In this document: positions 23,022-35,103 of the stretch, piece after piece
How the letters are laid out: the number at the start of each line of letters is the position of its first letter
Numbering within the stretch: position 1 is the stretch's first letter
Assembly: GCA_036186865.1 (NCBI GenBank)
Contig: AP025040.1
Coordinates: 36,385,425 to 36,449,424 of the forward strand
Length of the DNA stretch: 64,000 bases
DNA from: Eustoma russellianum
Taxonomy: Eukaryota > Streptophyta > Magnoliopsida > Gentianales > Gentianaceae
Direction: 5' to 3'
The notes under the pieces: generated by a model
The model's database searches: none
What the model saw: only the letters and a program-made list of their open reading frames with translations
Told to the model about the DNA's origin: nothing
Program-made: the position numbers and the translations under genes

Positions 23022-23304
23022 TTTTATTCCCCCCCTAAACAACCAAGTAGGTCGGCCACAAGGCCATTTGAAGGCAACTCCCTCTCCCCTAAACCATTTC
23101 ATTCTTACACTTACACCTTACAAACTCAACATGACACTCTCTCCTTCTTCCCAGCAAGAAACACCTCCTAAATTGTCTTCCTTTACATCCCTCCAACCAT
23201 GGTAATTAAGGGATCAAGAAAGAAGAAAATTTCTCATTTCACCTCATCTTCTCCTTTTCGAATCTTTCAATCAAGAAAGTCCTTCAACCAACCCCTTTAT
23301 TTCC
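23022..23304. other. Donor flank of the filler
   Basis: Near-identical to 13430-13712. It ends with TTTCC (23300-23304), the left TSD of the solo LTR. CT-rich segments resemble a transcript leader, but I see no gene. Confidence 0.8.
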
Positions 23305-24502
23305 TGATGAGCCAAATAAAGGCTAGAAAACGTTTCCAAGACTTTGTCTTCTATTCCAAATTGATTTGAACCTCAGCTATGGCAAAGAACATCACAATGA
23401 CACCCCTTGAACTGTAACCGTTTGTTCTTGGCTCAATTCTTGCCAACACCTCTTCCTCTTTGGCATTCCAACACATCTAAAACCTCATTGAGACCCTAAG
23501 ATGCTGTAAACCAAGAATGAAGTAAGTACTAACAAGTTCTAGGCTATGAACTTGAAAGAAACCGATTAGTGGTTTAAACTTCAACTAGAAAAGTTAAGAA
23601 TTCCTTAAAGGAAATTTTGACTGAAATATGTTTGAATTGTGGTTATTTTTACATTCAGGTTCCTATTCTACATATAACCAACGAAATTTACAAAGTTACA
23701 AGGTTTAAAGTACAAAGTACAAGTCTAAAAGGAACATGCTTGCTTGGTAACTTGTTTGAACAATTTTGGTTCCAAGAAAGCTGGTTTGTCTTGCCGTGCT
23801 TCCTTGCTTGTTTCAGCCACATTTCTTGATCAATTTTGATTGGATAATACTTTGAGCAGCTTGGTTTGAATTGCCTTTGATTGGTTGCAAGTTTGGCTTT
23901 GAATTTTCAAAGTGAATTAAGCCTTAATCAGCCGTCATCTTCAAGGAGCTGATTGGATCAATATTTGTGCTGCTTGCTTGCTTGTCTCCAACTTATTTTT
24001 GATTGGTTTGAACATTTGCAATACTTCTCCCAATTGGTTCATGCTTTGAGCAGCTTGTCCATCATGTTTGGCGTTGAAGAACAATTCAGATTTTTGACAT
24101 GGGTGCTTGTCACCTCCTTGCTTGTAAGCTACTTGCTTGTCACCACCTTGCTTGAACAAAAATTCAGATTCTAATTGAATTTTCAAGCTAAGTACGTGTA
24201 CCTGAAAAACAAGGCAATAATACGACACAAACTATCCTAAAACAAGGTTAACCAACCAACAATATTAAAAAGAATAACTAAAGATATGTACAACATGTTT
24301 TTGATACAACTAGATCAAAGCTTGTATCATATAAACCCAATGGACATCATCTCTGCTTGGTTCATCCTCTTCATGCCTATAAAGAAATGATTCAGCACAA
24401 TGCAACAACTTCTTAGCCATACTCCTTGTCATGGGACCTGTGCGGGGCAGTGAGGTGTCATCATCAGTGTTTGTATCCATAAGGTTAGGCTGTAGCTCAT
24501 CA
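23305..24502 (-). repeat. Solo LTR of family A (1198 bp) with TSD TTTCC
   Basis: Complete LTR, TGATGAGCC to GCTCATCA, flanked by TTTCC at 23300-23304 and 24503-24507. No PBS or PPT borders it, so the internal region was lost by LTR-LTR recombination. It includes the pol-tail coding segment at its right end. Confidence 0.9.
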
Positions 24503-24507
24503 TTTCC

Positions 24508-26285
24508 CCAAACCCGAGAGCTATTAGGCCAAGGAAGAAGAAGTTTTCTTCCTCTCCAACCTATCTTTCTTCTTCAAGAGTAAAGCCAAGAACTCCATCT
24601 CCATTCTAGGCTTGCAATCCAAAATTCAGGAGGACCAAATAGCAAGGGAAAAGCTAGATAAGATTCATGCAAATAACCTCCATCTACCTCTTTTATAAAT
24701 TGTTCATCACCTCTCTTTTTACCTCTTATAACCGTGTATGTTTTTAGGCAAGGAGAAGGAAGAACTCTCAAGCCTAAGGAAAGAATCAAGCTTTTGGAGT
24801 GTTCATCAAGAAGAATTCTTCTAATTTAAAGCTTGAAATCCAAGTAGTAGGAAATATACCACTTAGGTTCTTCATGCATTTTCAAACTCACTAAGTATTT
24901 ATATAAGAAAAATGGATCATGCATGAGTATGTTCAAGGCAACCCTTATGAGTAACAGTTGTCCATAGGCCTTACATGTGTGGTCTTGAAGCTTGCACGCA
25001 AGGTTTGACCATTATAAAAAGTAGATAATAATATAAGTAAGTCATGTTCATATAAAAGTTTAGGTTCATATGCAAAAGAAGTGAAAGAGGCTTGGATGCA
25101 TAGAACTAGAACATGTATCTATATTTGGAGTGTGTTTAGGTCTAGTCAAGTAAGTGAGGGACTAGATGAAGAAGATTATGTGAAAAGCAAGAAAATATGT
25201 CTTGCATGCACACTAAGATTAGAATCAAGTCTAGCCATGGTAATGTTGTAAATAAGAAAAGGAAGAGAATGTAGAATAAACAATGAAGCCATACATGTGG
25301 AGTTTGTTGCATGCATCCATTAAGTCCTTGATTTCTAGATTTTGTTAATTTGCAAGGAGTTTTATTTTGGTTCTCCCCTCAAACTGTGTGGATTTATCCC
25401 CTTTGGTTGAGCACAATTATATTAGCAAAACTAGTTCTTAATGGAGCATGGCAAATAGTAAGTTGAAAGCACTATTGAGTCAAAACACACATGTTATGAG
25501 GAGAATCCAAAAATCCTTGAAATTAGGCATTATAGAAATAATTGTTACCCAATTTGATGTGTTTGCCGAGATTCTTGAAGGAGGTAAACCATTATTTCTC
25601 TTGATCCTAGAAAAGCATAAGAAGAAGGAAGGAAACCAAGAATGGTGGCCTGTAGAAATTGTGTCTGTGTATGTATGTAACTTTCAGCTACACGGCCATC
25701 CACAAGCAAGAAAAATTATGTTGGACACTAGGAATCATAATAGGGACATGGTAGTAGAAAATGGCTTTTATGTTTTTTGAAAAAAGTAAGAGAAAAGAGG
25801 GTAAAACAAACTATATATGTGATGTAAAAACATGGAAAGACATGCATAAGTACCTGTCGGCCTTGGGGCCATTTTCCATGAAGGAACTCAGGTTTTGACA
25901 CAATAGACCTTAATAGGGAGATGATAATGTATTACGGGTAATTTTTCTTATTTTTGGTAAAATAAAAATATTGACATATATATACGATTGGAGATTGACA
26001 ACACTACGGTCTTTACATTTATATTACTCGTATGATGATCAATTATTATACTATGGTATTCCTCCGCCATAAGTGAGGCTAATAATACGAAAATATTTTT
26101 GTGGATATATATATATATATATGTATATGTATGTATGTATGTATATATGTGTGTATATATATGTGTATGTGTGTGTACATCTCGGCCATAAAGGCCTTTT
26201 TCATATAAAAGTTTATGTTTTGGAAATACTGAGCTATAACCTCAAAAAATGGAATACATAAATATTTGGAAATATTTTCAGTTAC
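24508..26285. other. Unassigned spacer with microsatellite
   Basis: Right flank of the solo LTR (CCAAACCCGAGAGC...), then AT-rich DNA. The only long plus-strand ORF (25448-25780, 110 codons) matches no family I know and has no clear support. A TA/TATG microsatellite lies at 26105-26180. The stretch could contain a decayed LTR, but I could not define ends. Confidence 0.45.
26105..26180. repeat. TA/TATG/TG compound microsatellite
   Basis: Runs of TATATA, TATG and TGTG in alternation. Confidence 0.9.
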
Positions 26286-26867
26286 GTGGAACAGGCAGAA
26301 ACAGAAGCTACAAGGGTAGAGAAAGCCTATGACCTGGACCCAACTGAGGAAACCAGAACGATGCATCACTTAGCTCAAGCTAAACTAATTCAAGCAATAA
26401 GGAAGGAACATGCACACTGGAGGCAGAAGGCAAAAGTCAAGTGGATAAAAAAAGGAGACGCCAATACCTCTTTTTTTCACACCATGGTCAAAGCCAAGAG
26501 AGCAAGACAAGCCATACAAAAATACAGACTCCTGAAGGACAAGTACTAACCAACATTGATCAGATAACAACAGAAGCTGTCAGGTACTATCAATCCTTAT
26601 TTTGAAAAGAAGTTGAATCAAAAAATACATATATATTACAATACATCCCTATCATAATCACAGAAAAAGAAAACAAACAACTAACAATCCTTCCCTCACT
26701 TGAGGAGGTAAAAGATACTGTTTGGGCCCTAGACCCTCAGCGCTCACCAAGACCTAATGGGTTTAATGGGCACTTTTACAGACACTGCTAGGACATAATC
26801 ATGTACACAAATCATCCCAAGATTTTTTCCTCTTGCTCCCTATTCCTAAAGCAATCTCAAGCACAAC
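26286..26867 (+). pseudogene. L1-type LINE ORF2 fragment, RT N-terminal part
   Basis: Translation shows the plant L1 block before RT: EEHAHW-like EHAHWRQKAKVKWIKKGDANTSFFHTMVK at about 26405-26490. After frame changes come PSLEEVKDTVWALDPQ-like codons (26690-26740) and GFNGHFY (26758-26780). ORF2 carries endonuclease and RT for target-primed reverse transcription. The endonuclease part is absent upstream. A stop after LLKDKY and several frameshifts disable it. The piece ends in a run of ISSTT codons exactly where the RTE insertion begins, and the sequence resumes at 27743. Confidence 0.8.
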
Positions 26868-27742
26868 AACAACAACAATAACAACAATCATACCCAGTAT
26901 ATCCTAACGACAGCAAAAGCTATAACTAGGCTCTGGGGAGGGTAAGAGGCAGGCAAACAATACCTCCATCCCAAGGGATAGAGAGTTTGCTTCCAGTGAG
27001 ACCACGGCTCTATATGTACCTGTATAGATAGTACAATAATAGGAATATGTACTAATGAATGGATTTTATTAAATATAAATCTAAACCTTACGATATTAAA
27101 ATAGTCAACAATGAATATACACAAATAGTTAAAAAAAGGAAGTGTAGAGACTATCTAATTCTCTAAGTATGCTCTAAGGTGCCCCTATATCCTGTCTACC
27201 CCTCCTTAACCTTAATCCTCTGCCTCCATGTACTCCTATCTTGGACCATGTCCTCAGAGAGGTGCAACTCTAGTAAGTCCTGTCTAATCTGCTCATTCCA
27301 CGTTAGGTTGGGCCTGCTTTTACTCCTCTTCCCTTCTGTAGTGAGGCTTTCAATTGCTCTGACAGATGCAGTTGTTTGTCTCCTCTTGACATGCCCAGAA
27401 ATCTCAGTCTTCTCTCTCTTATCTTATCTACTATACTAGTCACCTGTAACCGTTCTTTGCATACCTCATTCTTATTCTGTCTAGCCTAGTGTGCCCACAC
27501 ATCCACCTCAACATCCTCATCTCTGCCACTTCTATCTTCTGCAACTGCGTCCTCTTGATGGCCCAGCAGTCTGTTCCATATAACATTGTTAGGCGCACTG
27601 CCACCTTATAAAATTTTCCTTTTAATTTAGTTGGAAAATTCTTATCACACAGCACCCCTGAGGCCACCCTCCACCTACACTAGTCTGCCTGAACTCGGTA
27701 TGCTATGTCACTCTCTATGTCCCCATCTTGTTGTACAAATGA
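26868..27742 (-). mobile_element. RTE-type LINE, 5'-truncated, inserted in the L1
   Basis: It lies between direct repeats CACAAC (26862-26867 and 27743-27748). On the minus strand it runs from the RT C-terminal region to a 3' end with CCCTCCCCAGAGCC and a (TTG)n-like tail at about 26868-26889. 5' truncation, a simple-repeat tail and no LTR are typical of RTE LINEs in plants. Removing it joins the L1 reading (ISSTT with VTLIPKGD), which supports the boundaries. Confidence 0.8.
27440..27742 (-). pseudogene. RTE LINE reverse transcriptase, C-terminal piece
   Basis: The open part (27440-27667) reads ASGVLCDKNFPTKLKGKFY, RLTMLYGTDCWAIKR and KIEVAEMRMLRWMCGHTRLDRIR, the recognisable C-terminal segment of plant RTE-like ORFs (thumb/connection region after the RT core). 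The frame is lost after RMRYAKNGYR, and the catalytic core is missing because of 5' truncation. It cannot be active. The M at the ORF start is internal to the domain, not a real initiator. Confidence 0.82.
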
Positions 27743-27935
27743 CACAACAGTAACTCTAATCCCCAAAGGAGACAACGCTAAAACATTTGCATACTAGAAG
27801 CCTATCAGTGTCTCAAATTTCACAAGTAAAATAAACTTCAGAATAATAACTGGTAGAATGAACCTTATTCTTCATAATCTCATCTCCCCCCCCCCCACAT
27901 AAGCAGGTTTTGTTAAAGGTAGGAGTATGCACCAT
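27743..27935 (+). pseudogene. L1-type LINE ORF2 fragment, RT middle part
   Basis: Continuation of the L1 after the RTE insertion: TTVTLIPKGDNAKTFA, then KPISV.NFTSKI and QAGFVKGRS-like codons (27900-27925). In L1 RT these blocks precede the catalytic FADD core. The core itself is not in the window; the sequence changes character after about 27935 and L1 reappears only with its zinc-finger region at 32762. Confidence 0.75.
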
Positions 27936-28130
27936 GAGCGTCTTGTTAAGTTTTCTCCCGATGGTCTTTCACCCAAGGTACGATAGTTTGAGTAAGATAC
28001 ATCATCAAGCTTCTCACTAATTTGAGTGCTTCAGGAGCGGTTTGTCTAGGGGTGCCTTGTCTTGGTGCAGTCTTCCTTGGCTGCCTTAGATGCCACCTGT
28101 GCCGCTGCTACCGTTAGCCTCCATCTCCTT
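27936..28130. other. Unassigned junction segment
   Basis: Between the L1 fragment and LTR C3. No PBS follows the LTR edge at 28131, so it is not a standard leader. Confidence 0.4.
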
Positions 28131-30844
28131 TGTAGCGCCCCGTATCCAGGCTATACCCACGTAAGGTGCACCCGCCATACATCGCTAAGGAAAGTACAAG
28201 GCATCGATGCGTTACTAGTATTGTCCCATGATTACGCCATGGACTACTGATCTAACATCAAACAGTGGTAATAACGGCAGAGTTAAAACATAAAACAGAC
28301 ATCGTCCATAGCGTCTTACATATTACAAACCATAAACCAGAGTTCCAAAATATTCCAAAAGTCCTTAATACAAAACAGAACATCAACTTCTAAGCTTCCG
28401 CATCTCTCAGGGGTAGGGCATTTGCGGTTCATCCTCTACATACTCCATCATTGGCTCCTGAGACTCTGAAAATGATAAATAAAGTATGAGTGATACAGTT
28501 ACCCAGCAAGTATCCCACCATTCTACCGAAACATATCAGAACCATAAACCAGACCATAAACCCACAAGTGTAAGGTTTTAAGGTAAATGTCATACCTGTC
28601 GGATAAAATCTATGCTGATGAACTTATAATCTAGAAAATATTGTCATTCCGCTGAGCTAAGGTTCATGCGATGCGATGCAGCATGAAGACATGCAGAACA
28701 GGACATAAAAGAACTATGCGGACGAAACAGGACAGAATAGAGCAGAACAGAACAAAATAGAACAGAACAAAACAGGAAAGAATAGTATAGCCATGGCCTT
28801 TACCTTTCTCCGTATGAACTGAGCATCGTCTACGAGTGATTCCGTCAGAATAATACCACGTATGAGTCAGAACAAAATAATACCACATGTGAGTCCTGAA
28901 TAAATCATTTACCCCGAAGGGTCTACCGGCTACCGCAATAAGCACCCGGGCAGAATAAAATGTATACCCACATGAGTCTAACGGCCACCACCATGAGACA
29001 ACCGGGCAGAACAGAATATATACCCACAAAGGTCTACCGGCAATCCTAATGGACTAACTGGGCAGAACAGGTAATTAACCTTGTAGGGGTCAACCGGCTA
29101 ACCTTAATGGAGTAACCGGGCAGAACAGGATACAACTGGAATCAAACGCAAGGACCAAACGTTCAGTACGGGTTTTTAAGAAGTGTCTTTTCCTTTCTTA
29201 TTTTAAAAACAAACTTCCCTTAAAAAAAATGTCATGATGTGTATGCGATGCATAATGAAGTATGCAATGGGTAACAGGGGTCCAAACCGTCTTTATAATC
29301 CTACCCCAACCAGTTTCGGGTTATAGCATGTTCAGAACGCAAAGCTAAAAATTTCAGCTTTGTACCGTAACCTCTTAACCCCTCCGTTTAACCCCAAATC
29401 CGGTTTATTTACCGAAATTCTTTCACCAACTTATTAGTTTAGGTCTATTATCATTTATCCATGCATTAGAAATGATGTTGAGTGGTTATAAAGGTCAAAA
29501 CGGAACTATTCTCCATGATGTGCAGAAACAGCCCACTGTTTCGATCCTAAGCTCATAAACGGCACTAAAAAATATCTCCCATGTCTTCCTTTATCCTTAA
29601 CAACCTCTAATCATCCTAAGGATTAATTTTACTTAGCCTTTATCCTTCCCATTTGGCATTAGACCATGAATAAATCCGTAAACAATCTCATCGTAAAAAC
29701 TTTGTTGTTGGTATTTTTGAGCTTTTCCTTGAGTCTTCTAGCCACTCCTAGTGCCTACACCATCAATCACATCTTCAATAGCTTCAAATAAACATATCCA
29801 AATTTTAAAATCACATAAATATGTCCAATAAAAGAGGCATACAAAACAGTCCCATAATCGCACATATTCCATCATAACAAGTAACTTAAAGCACTTAAAA
29901 CTCATCAAATATGGTCATTTACCAAAACAGTCCATTAACCATTAATTTAAATGAAATTGTGTATCAAATTAATTCCCAAACTACCCTTGATACATAGCAA
30001 GTAAAATAGTTCATCTTTTCCCCGACTACCAAGTAAAACCGTGGGTTTGGAGGGTAATATACCTTCCAAGGTGACTTCTTTTCCCCCTTAACATATGTCT
30101 AATCCTTCAAGTGACTTACCCCCTCAATCATTGGTCTCTTAGTCATGTTTTTAAGATACTTAATAATATCCCTTAGCTCTTAATAGGTCACGGCAGGAGC
30201 ATACAAAACAACCCTTATCTTATAGCATTCGAGTAGACCTAACCATTTATGTGCTATCTAAAATATTCTAGTAACATAATGAAAGTGAATCATCCTATTT
30301 CCTTAAAACTTCTCAAAGCCGTGGTTAAGGGGTGGGGTAATCTTAAAATTCCCAACTCATTTCAACATACAAGGTGGGTCATTAGCCTAGTTACTAGATC
30401 ATTTCCTTGGTTTCATACACATGCTTCACAAGAGTCATCCTAGTGATTCTTATAAAAATTTCAGCATGATATATTTATCATACGGGCTTAACAAAGGCAA
30501 GATTAAAGACCTAAACATGTCTAGACATCTCATTTAAAGTTCCTCAATATCTCAAGGGAGAATCAATGGGTACTTGCCTTTTCTTGCTCAAAGGTGGTGT
30601 CATTGATTCTTGGTCTTCCTAAAAGTTTTTGAGAATCACCTTCCTCCTTCTTGATGTCACACGGTTGACACACACACATGGGGGTGGTTAGAATTTCTTG
30701 ATAAAAGAAATGGAGACTTAGAGTGTGGGAGAGGGTCTTACCTTGAGGGGATTCTTGATGCCTTACACCTCTTAGGTCCTCTTGAGGTTGAAATCCTCCT
30801 ATGGTGATAACATAGGCCACGGGTTGGGGTGTGTTAGGGTGAGT
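28131..30844 (-). repeat. Gypsy LTR C3 (Tekay/Del-like), right edge uncertain
   Basis: The plus strand starts TGTAGCGCCCCGTATCC and resembles the inverse complement of the C1/C2 terminus and the LTR at 37182, including AGTACAAGG and a later CAGCAAGTA. Thus it is the 3' end of a minus-strand LTR. No gag, PBS or second LTR is recognisable. The right limit is set where similarity to the Sirevirus LTR begins. Confidence 0.6.
28917..29130. repeat. 56-bp tandem array in LTR C3
   Basis: Four units of about 56-58 bp, each with TCTACCGGC and ending CCGGGCAGAA (at 28946, 29002, 29058 and 29116). An irregular CAGAACAGAA array precedes it at about 28686-28780. Confidence 0.85.
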
Positions 30845-32761
30845 CTTTGCTTACATCTTATACCAAGTACCAACTCTACCCTTTCACAAACGATACAATC
30901 AAGCACACCGGATCACGAACACCACCACCTATTGAATGAAGGTATGATCACACCTTGATCACCTTTTTACAACAATGTATGAGTGTGGATGGTATAATCA
31001 AAGCCTATACAATATTTTGAATATATGAACAATAGGCTTGAGAGAAGAAGAAGAAGAAAGAAATATAGAAGAAGAGAGTAGAAGATCCTTTTGCACTTGA
31101 GAGAAAATGAGAGCTGTCTTCTTTTGTTTGTACTACTTCTCTTCCTTTTAAACAAAAGTGGCCGCCCCTTAGGGTTCTTCCATCCTTGAGAATTCTCTCT
31201 AATGCCCTTGGAAGATTTCCTTGTGTAGATATGACACCATCTTGCTCACTTGGCACACTATGATTGGAGGAATGGCTTGGCCTTGCTTACTTGGCACTTG
31301 ATGATTGGTCCAACTTGTCATCATTTTAATGAGCTGTAAAATCTGAAAATAAATCATAAAACATGTGCCAAAAAGACTTCAAAATGTTGCCAAATAATCA
31401 TCATTCAATCCTTTCAATTTTGGCAAGAAAATTAGGGTGCATTAAGAGCGAAAAATCGGCCACCCTATAGTACATGTGCTGAAAAATTTCAGGATGTGGC
31501 TATTTTCAAATCTTTTGAATTGTTACCTTGTGTAGTTCCCTCATTTATGTCACCAACCTTGTGTGGCATATTCTCCACCAATTGAGATGCCAACTAAGCT
31601 CTACCTTGGCTCCATCATAGCTGAGAATGGCGTGTAGAACCAATGTGCATGTGCTGAAATTTTACTTTAGTATTGTCAAATAATGCACAATAATTACACA
31701 TATATGGTAAATTCCAATCAGCCCTAATTTGAATTTTATAGAACACTTTAACATGTCTTGAATGTGTAAAAAGTGACTATGTACATGTTACAACTCATGC
31801 CAAAAACGTTCCATGTGTTATGTTTGTAGAAAACCACATTTTCGACTTTCGTCGATTACGCCATTTTTCTCCGATTAAATTCAAAATTTTTGCACATGTC
31901 ATATATATTATGTCACATATAATATACATAAAATAAAGTAGATATTCAGCTCTAATGGCTGATTTAGAGGCGCCCCATGTGCTAAAAGAATTAAATTTGA
32001 AATATCCACAATTTGGCCTAAATTGTGGGTGATTTGTGTATGTCAACATGGAATGATTTAAAGGTTGAATTTAACATGTGACCCAAAAACGTTTTGGCTA
32101 TTTTTAAAGTATATGGGTTGTCCATCTTTATATGGCAAGTACGTGACACGTTGGCGAAGTTTCGGTAGTCACCCGATACGACTATTTTCGGTTTATAACC
32201 TTGTAAAGTGTCATTATAATTTTGTCATCACCATGACTTATATCATATGATATAAGACCTGAATATACTCATAAATATGAGGTGTATATAGTAGTGTGAT
32301 GTTGACATACGTTTGTAATACATGTAACGTGTCGGTAGTACGTCAGAATATATGTGTATTGTACCTTTTAAAAAATCTGAATGTATATATAATATATATA
32401 TGTAGGCGTGTGAGAGGAGCAGGAGGGAGACTTTCCATTTCCAAATTTGTTGACATAAAGCTTTATCCAAATATATCTTCATTTAATGAACTAGTTAGTT
32501 CATTAATTTAAATACTTCAATTAATGAACTAGTTTAGTTCATTAATTGTGGCACCTGAGAATAGTTCAAAGACAACAAATGTTTACCATATGATGTAAGC
32601 TTTGACGCTTCATGGCTTGTTAGTACGGAAACAATATATATAAAGTATATGAGGCATGTATATCACAAAAACATGTCAAGTAATAATTTTATCATGCATT
32701 TCGTAAACTCATACTATTTAAATCATGCATTTGTAAATCATTCAAACACTTTTTCTCAACA
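30845..32761 (-). repeat. Sirevirus-type LTR fragment R2
   Basis: Read on the minus strand it starts TGTTGAGAAAAAG and is collinear with 48651-50880 of R3, including GGCGGCCAC, AAGCCTATTGT..ATAGGCTT and GATCAAGGTGTGATCA followed by GGTGGTGGTGTTCGTGA. The last about 0.8 kb of the R3 LTR is not seen; LTR C3 is there instead. Confidence 0.8.
32483..32545. repeat. Twin perfect palindromes in LTR R2
   Basis: Two palindromes (32483-32506 and 32521-32545), each with 11-nt arms TTAATGAACTA/TAGTTCATTAA and a 2- or 3-nt centre. Confidence 0.92.
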
Positions 32762-33708
32762 GCCACTACCAGAATTTCTCAGTTCTTTCCAAACATCATA
32801 CCCTACCATATACCCATTGTGCAGAAAAGAAAGCTTAACAGTGGACCACCTATGGCTCAACTGCGAATAAATTAAACTAATTTGGCACAAATACTCAATA
32901 CTACCAGATGGATACCCACCACCACCAACTCTTTCAACCCTACGCAACAACTTACTCAGATGGTGGATAAATAGCAAAATCAAAAAAATCCAAGGCAGGA
33001 TCAAAATAATAGCACCAGGGATTATCATCTGGACAATCTGGAAAAAATACACAAATATCATCTTTGGGGAGACCAATGGAGCATCAGAAAAACACTAGAA
33101 GACATTTGCAAGCAACTATTTAGCTGGTGCATGTAGCTAAACAGAACTAAATTGGCAGCAACAATACAAACATTTGTAGATGCAGGGCTATCACCCCACC
33201 TATAGCACCCTAGAAGACATATAGTTAAATGGACACCACCACCTCAAGGATGCATTCAAGATCAACAAAAATGCTGCGGCAACCAAGAAAAATCTGCTGG
33301 GGGAGCGATAGCTAGAGACCATCATAGAAACCTTGTTGAAGCTATCTCCTTTAGCCTTCTGCAGGTTCATCTGCTTACAGCTGAAGCTCAAACTAACCTA
33401 CTCGCCATCTGCTACTTTGGAATGAAATTCTGCAGCATTGAAGTAGAATCAGACTCAAGCAGCCTCGTTAGTTTATTGAAAACAAACACGCAGGAAATAG
33501 AGGGGAAAGTGAAGGAAACAATAAAAAGAACAAAAGTGTTGTTAGCAGTTTTAATGGCAAAAGTCAATTATACCCCTCGGGAAACCAATGCATCAACACA
33601 AAATGGGATGACACATAGGATACTCTTGAAATACCAATCACTTGAGGAAGTCCCTAAAATTGTTAAGGGATATATCCTAACGGACCCTCACACCCCCTAC
33701 ATTAGATA
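32762..33708 (+). pseudogene. L1-type LINE ORF2 C-terminus: zinc-binding and RNase H domains
   Basis: After the LTR edge the reading shows the plant zf-RVT region: YPLCRKESLTVDHLWLNCE followed by IWHKYS and LLRWWIN (32760-33000). An RNase H domain follows at about 33296-33705: GGAIARDHHRNLVEA, LLTAEAQTNLLAI, SIEVESDSSSLVSLL and VNYTPRETNAS. This is the L1 ORF2 end found in many plant LINEs. A stop (TAG in the SPHL.HP segment) and changed catalytic residues make it inactive. AT-rich sequence with an A-run (33760-33778) may be the 3' tail. It is probably the same element as 26286-27935, but that is inferred. Confidence 0.78.
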
Positions 33709-33789
33709 GTTGCATATTACTATATTCTGCACATTTTGTACAAAACCAATTTGGAGATTAAATAATAAAAAAATTTATTTTGCGTAAAG

Positions 33790-35088
33790 AAGTGTGTGTG
33801 TGTGTGTGTATTTTGGTCATGGAGACATGACTATGTGAAATGAAAAGAGAAAAATAGATAAAGATAAATTTCACTAAGTGAAAATTATTGGAAAATGTAT
33901 TACTTGGACATATTTGACCTCTTGGAATAAAGAAAGAGTACATTTGCTTAATATCAAATAATATGAGATAATGGATTCTTTATGGTCACTTATGCTTGTT
34001 TACATGTTTATGGAGTTGACATTTATGGATTGATAATTTGACTCATATGGATATGAATCATGATGCGCTCCATGTTTTCAAAATTCATTGGTTTTACGGA
34101 AAATTGCATATTGCATTGCATTGTTTGCAAAATTACGAACCCTCCACAGATGGGATATAGATATAGACTAGTCTCTAACCAAATATGGATATGGACCAGT
34201 CTCTGACCGGATATGGATATAGACTGGCCTCTGACCAGATATGGATGTAGACCAGTCTCTGACTGGATATGGATATGGATTTGGATTGGTCTCCGACCAG
34301 ATATGGATATAAACATGCACTGCATTTCTTATAACCTTGCATCACTTGCATCATCATGGATAATGGAAAGCATATGGATATGGATATGGAATTTATTCGG
34401 ACATGGATTATGGACTTTAATTTTTATGGATTATGGACATTATTTGGACATGAAACATTCATGGATTATGGACATTATTTTGATATGGACTTCATGCAAT
34501 AAAGTAATGGACTTAAAAATTGTACTTATGTGATTTGTTTTGATTGTATGTATGGCCATATGTATAAAGTATGTGTTGGACTTATTTGTGAAATTGAGAT
34601 GGTTTTATGTATATATATGTTCATATGTTGTACTTTATTTTTAAACCTCGTCTTGGCGTGTATGATCCCAAAGCAGATCTAAGGGGTATACTTGTTGGAC
34701 AATTTGATTATCGCTCACAATTGTTTTAAATACTTTGTAGATTCAAGGGTTCTGGGTACTGAGTTGGTAGAGGATGAGCCAGAGAAAGGATATCCGTGAT
34801 TGAGATGTAGGCTCCCAGACTCGTACTTAGTTGTTTCTGACTTGATGGCTTTGTAAATAGGAGACTTATGTACTTGGAGATTTATGTATCTAGTTAGACT
34901 TTATTTTTATTTTAGTTGTATTTCAGACTACTGATATCATGTATGTTTATGTTTATGATGCTTCCGCTATATCAGTCCATGTTTCATATTGTGATGTGCA
35001 TTCGATTGGTATCGACACCTTGTACTTCTCTTAGTAGAGTACGGAGGATGCACCGTGCCGAGACTCTAGTCCCAGGCAGGACGCTACA
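33790..35088 (+). repeat. 5' LTR C2 of a Tekay/Del-like gypsy element
   Basis: The right end (GGACGCTACA at 35088) is fixed by the PBS two bases later. The left end is uncertain, near the TG-repeat at 33797-33815. It contains a 28-bp minisatellite (34152-34310) and is collinear with C1. Confidence 0.7.
34152..34310 (+). repeat. 28-bp minisatellite inside LTR C2
   Basis: Five to six units of ATATGGATATGGACC..GTCTCTGACC, the same unit as at 3212-3325. Confidence 0.88.
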
Positions 35089-35090
35089 GG

Positions 35091-35103
35091 TGGTATTAGA
35101 GCC
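35091..35103 (+). other. Primer-binding site of gypsy element C2
   Basis: TGGTATTAGAGCC, a one-base variant of the initiator Met site, two bases after the LTR. Confidence 0.82.

Noticed and set aside
25448..25780. 110-codon plus-strand ORF starting MANSKLKALL
   Set aside because: No domain or homologue recognised, and short ORFs of this size occur by chance in this sequence. Not called as a gene.
28664..29029. 121-codon minus-strand ORF with SCFVLFYFVLF repeats
   Set aside because: Low-complexity translation of the CAGAACAGAA and 56-bp arrays.
31183..31187. TCCTT as a possible right TSD pairing with 28126-28130 to bound LTR C3
   Set aside because: Sirevirus LTR similarity runs continuously across this point (30845-32761), so the five-base match is probably chance.
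3134..35088. CRISPR-like interpretation of the 28-bp arrays
   Set aside because: Units are adjacent without unique spacers, inside retrotransposon LTRs of a plant genome.
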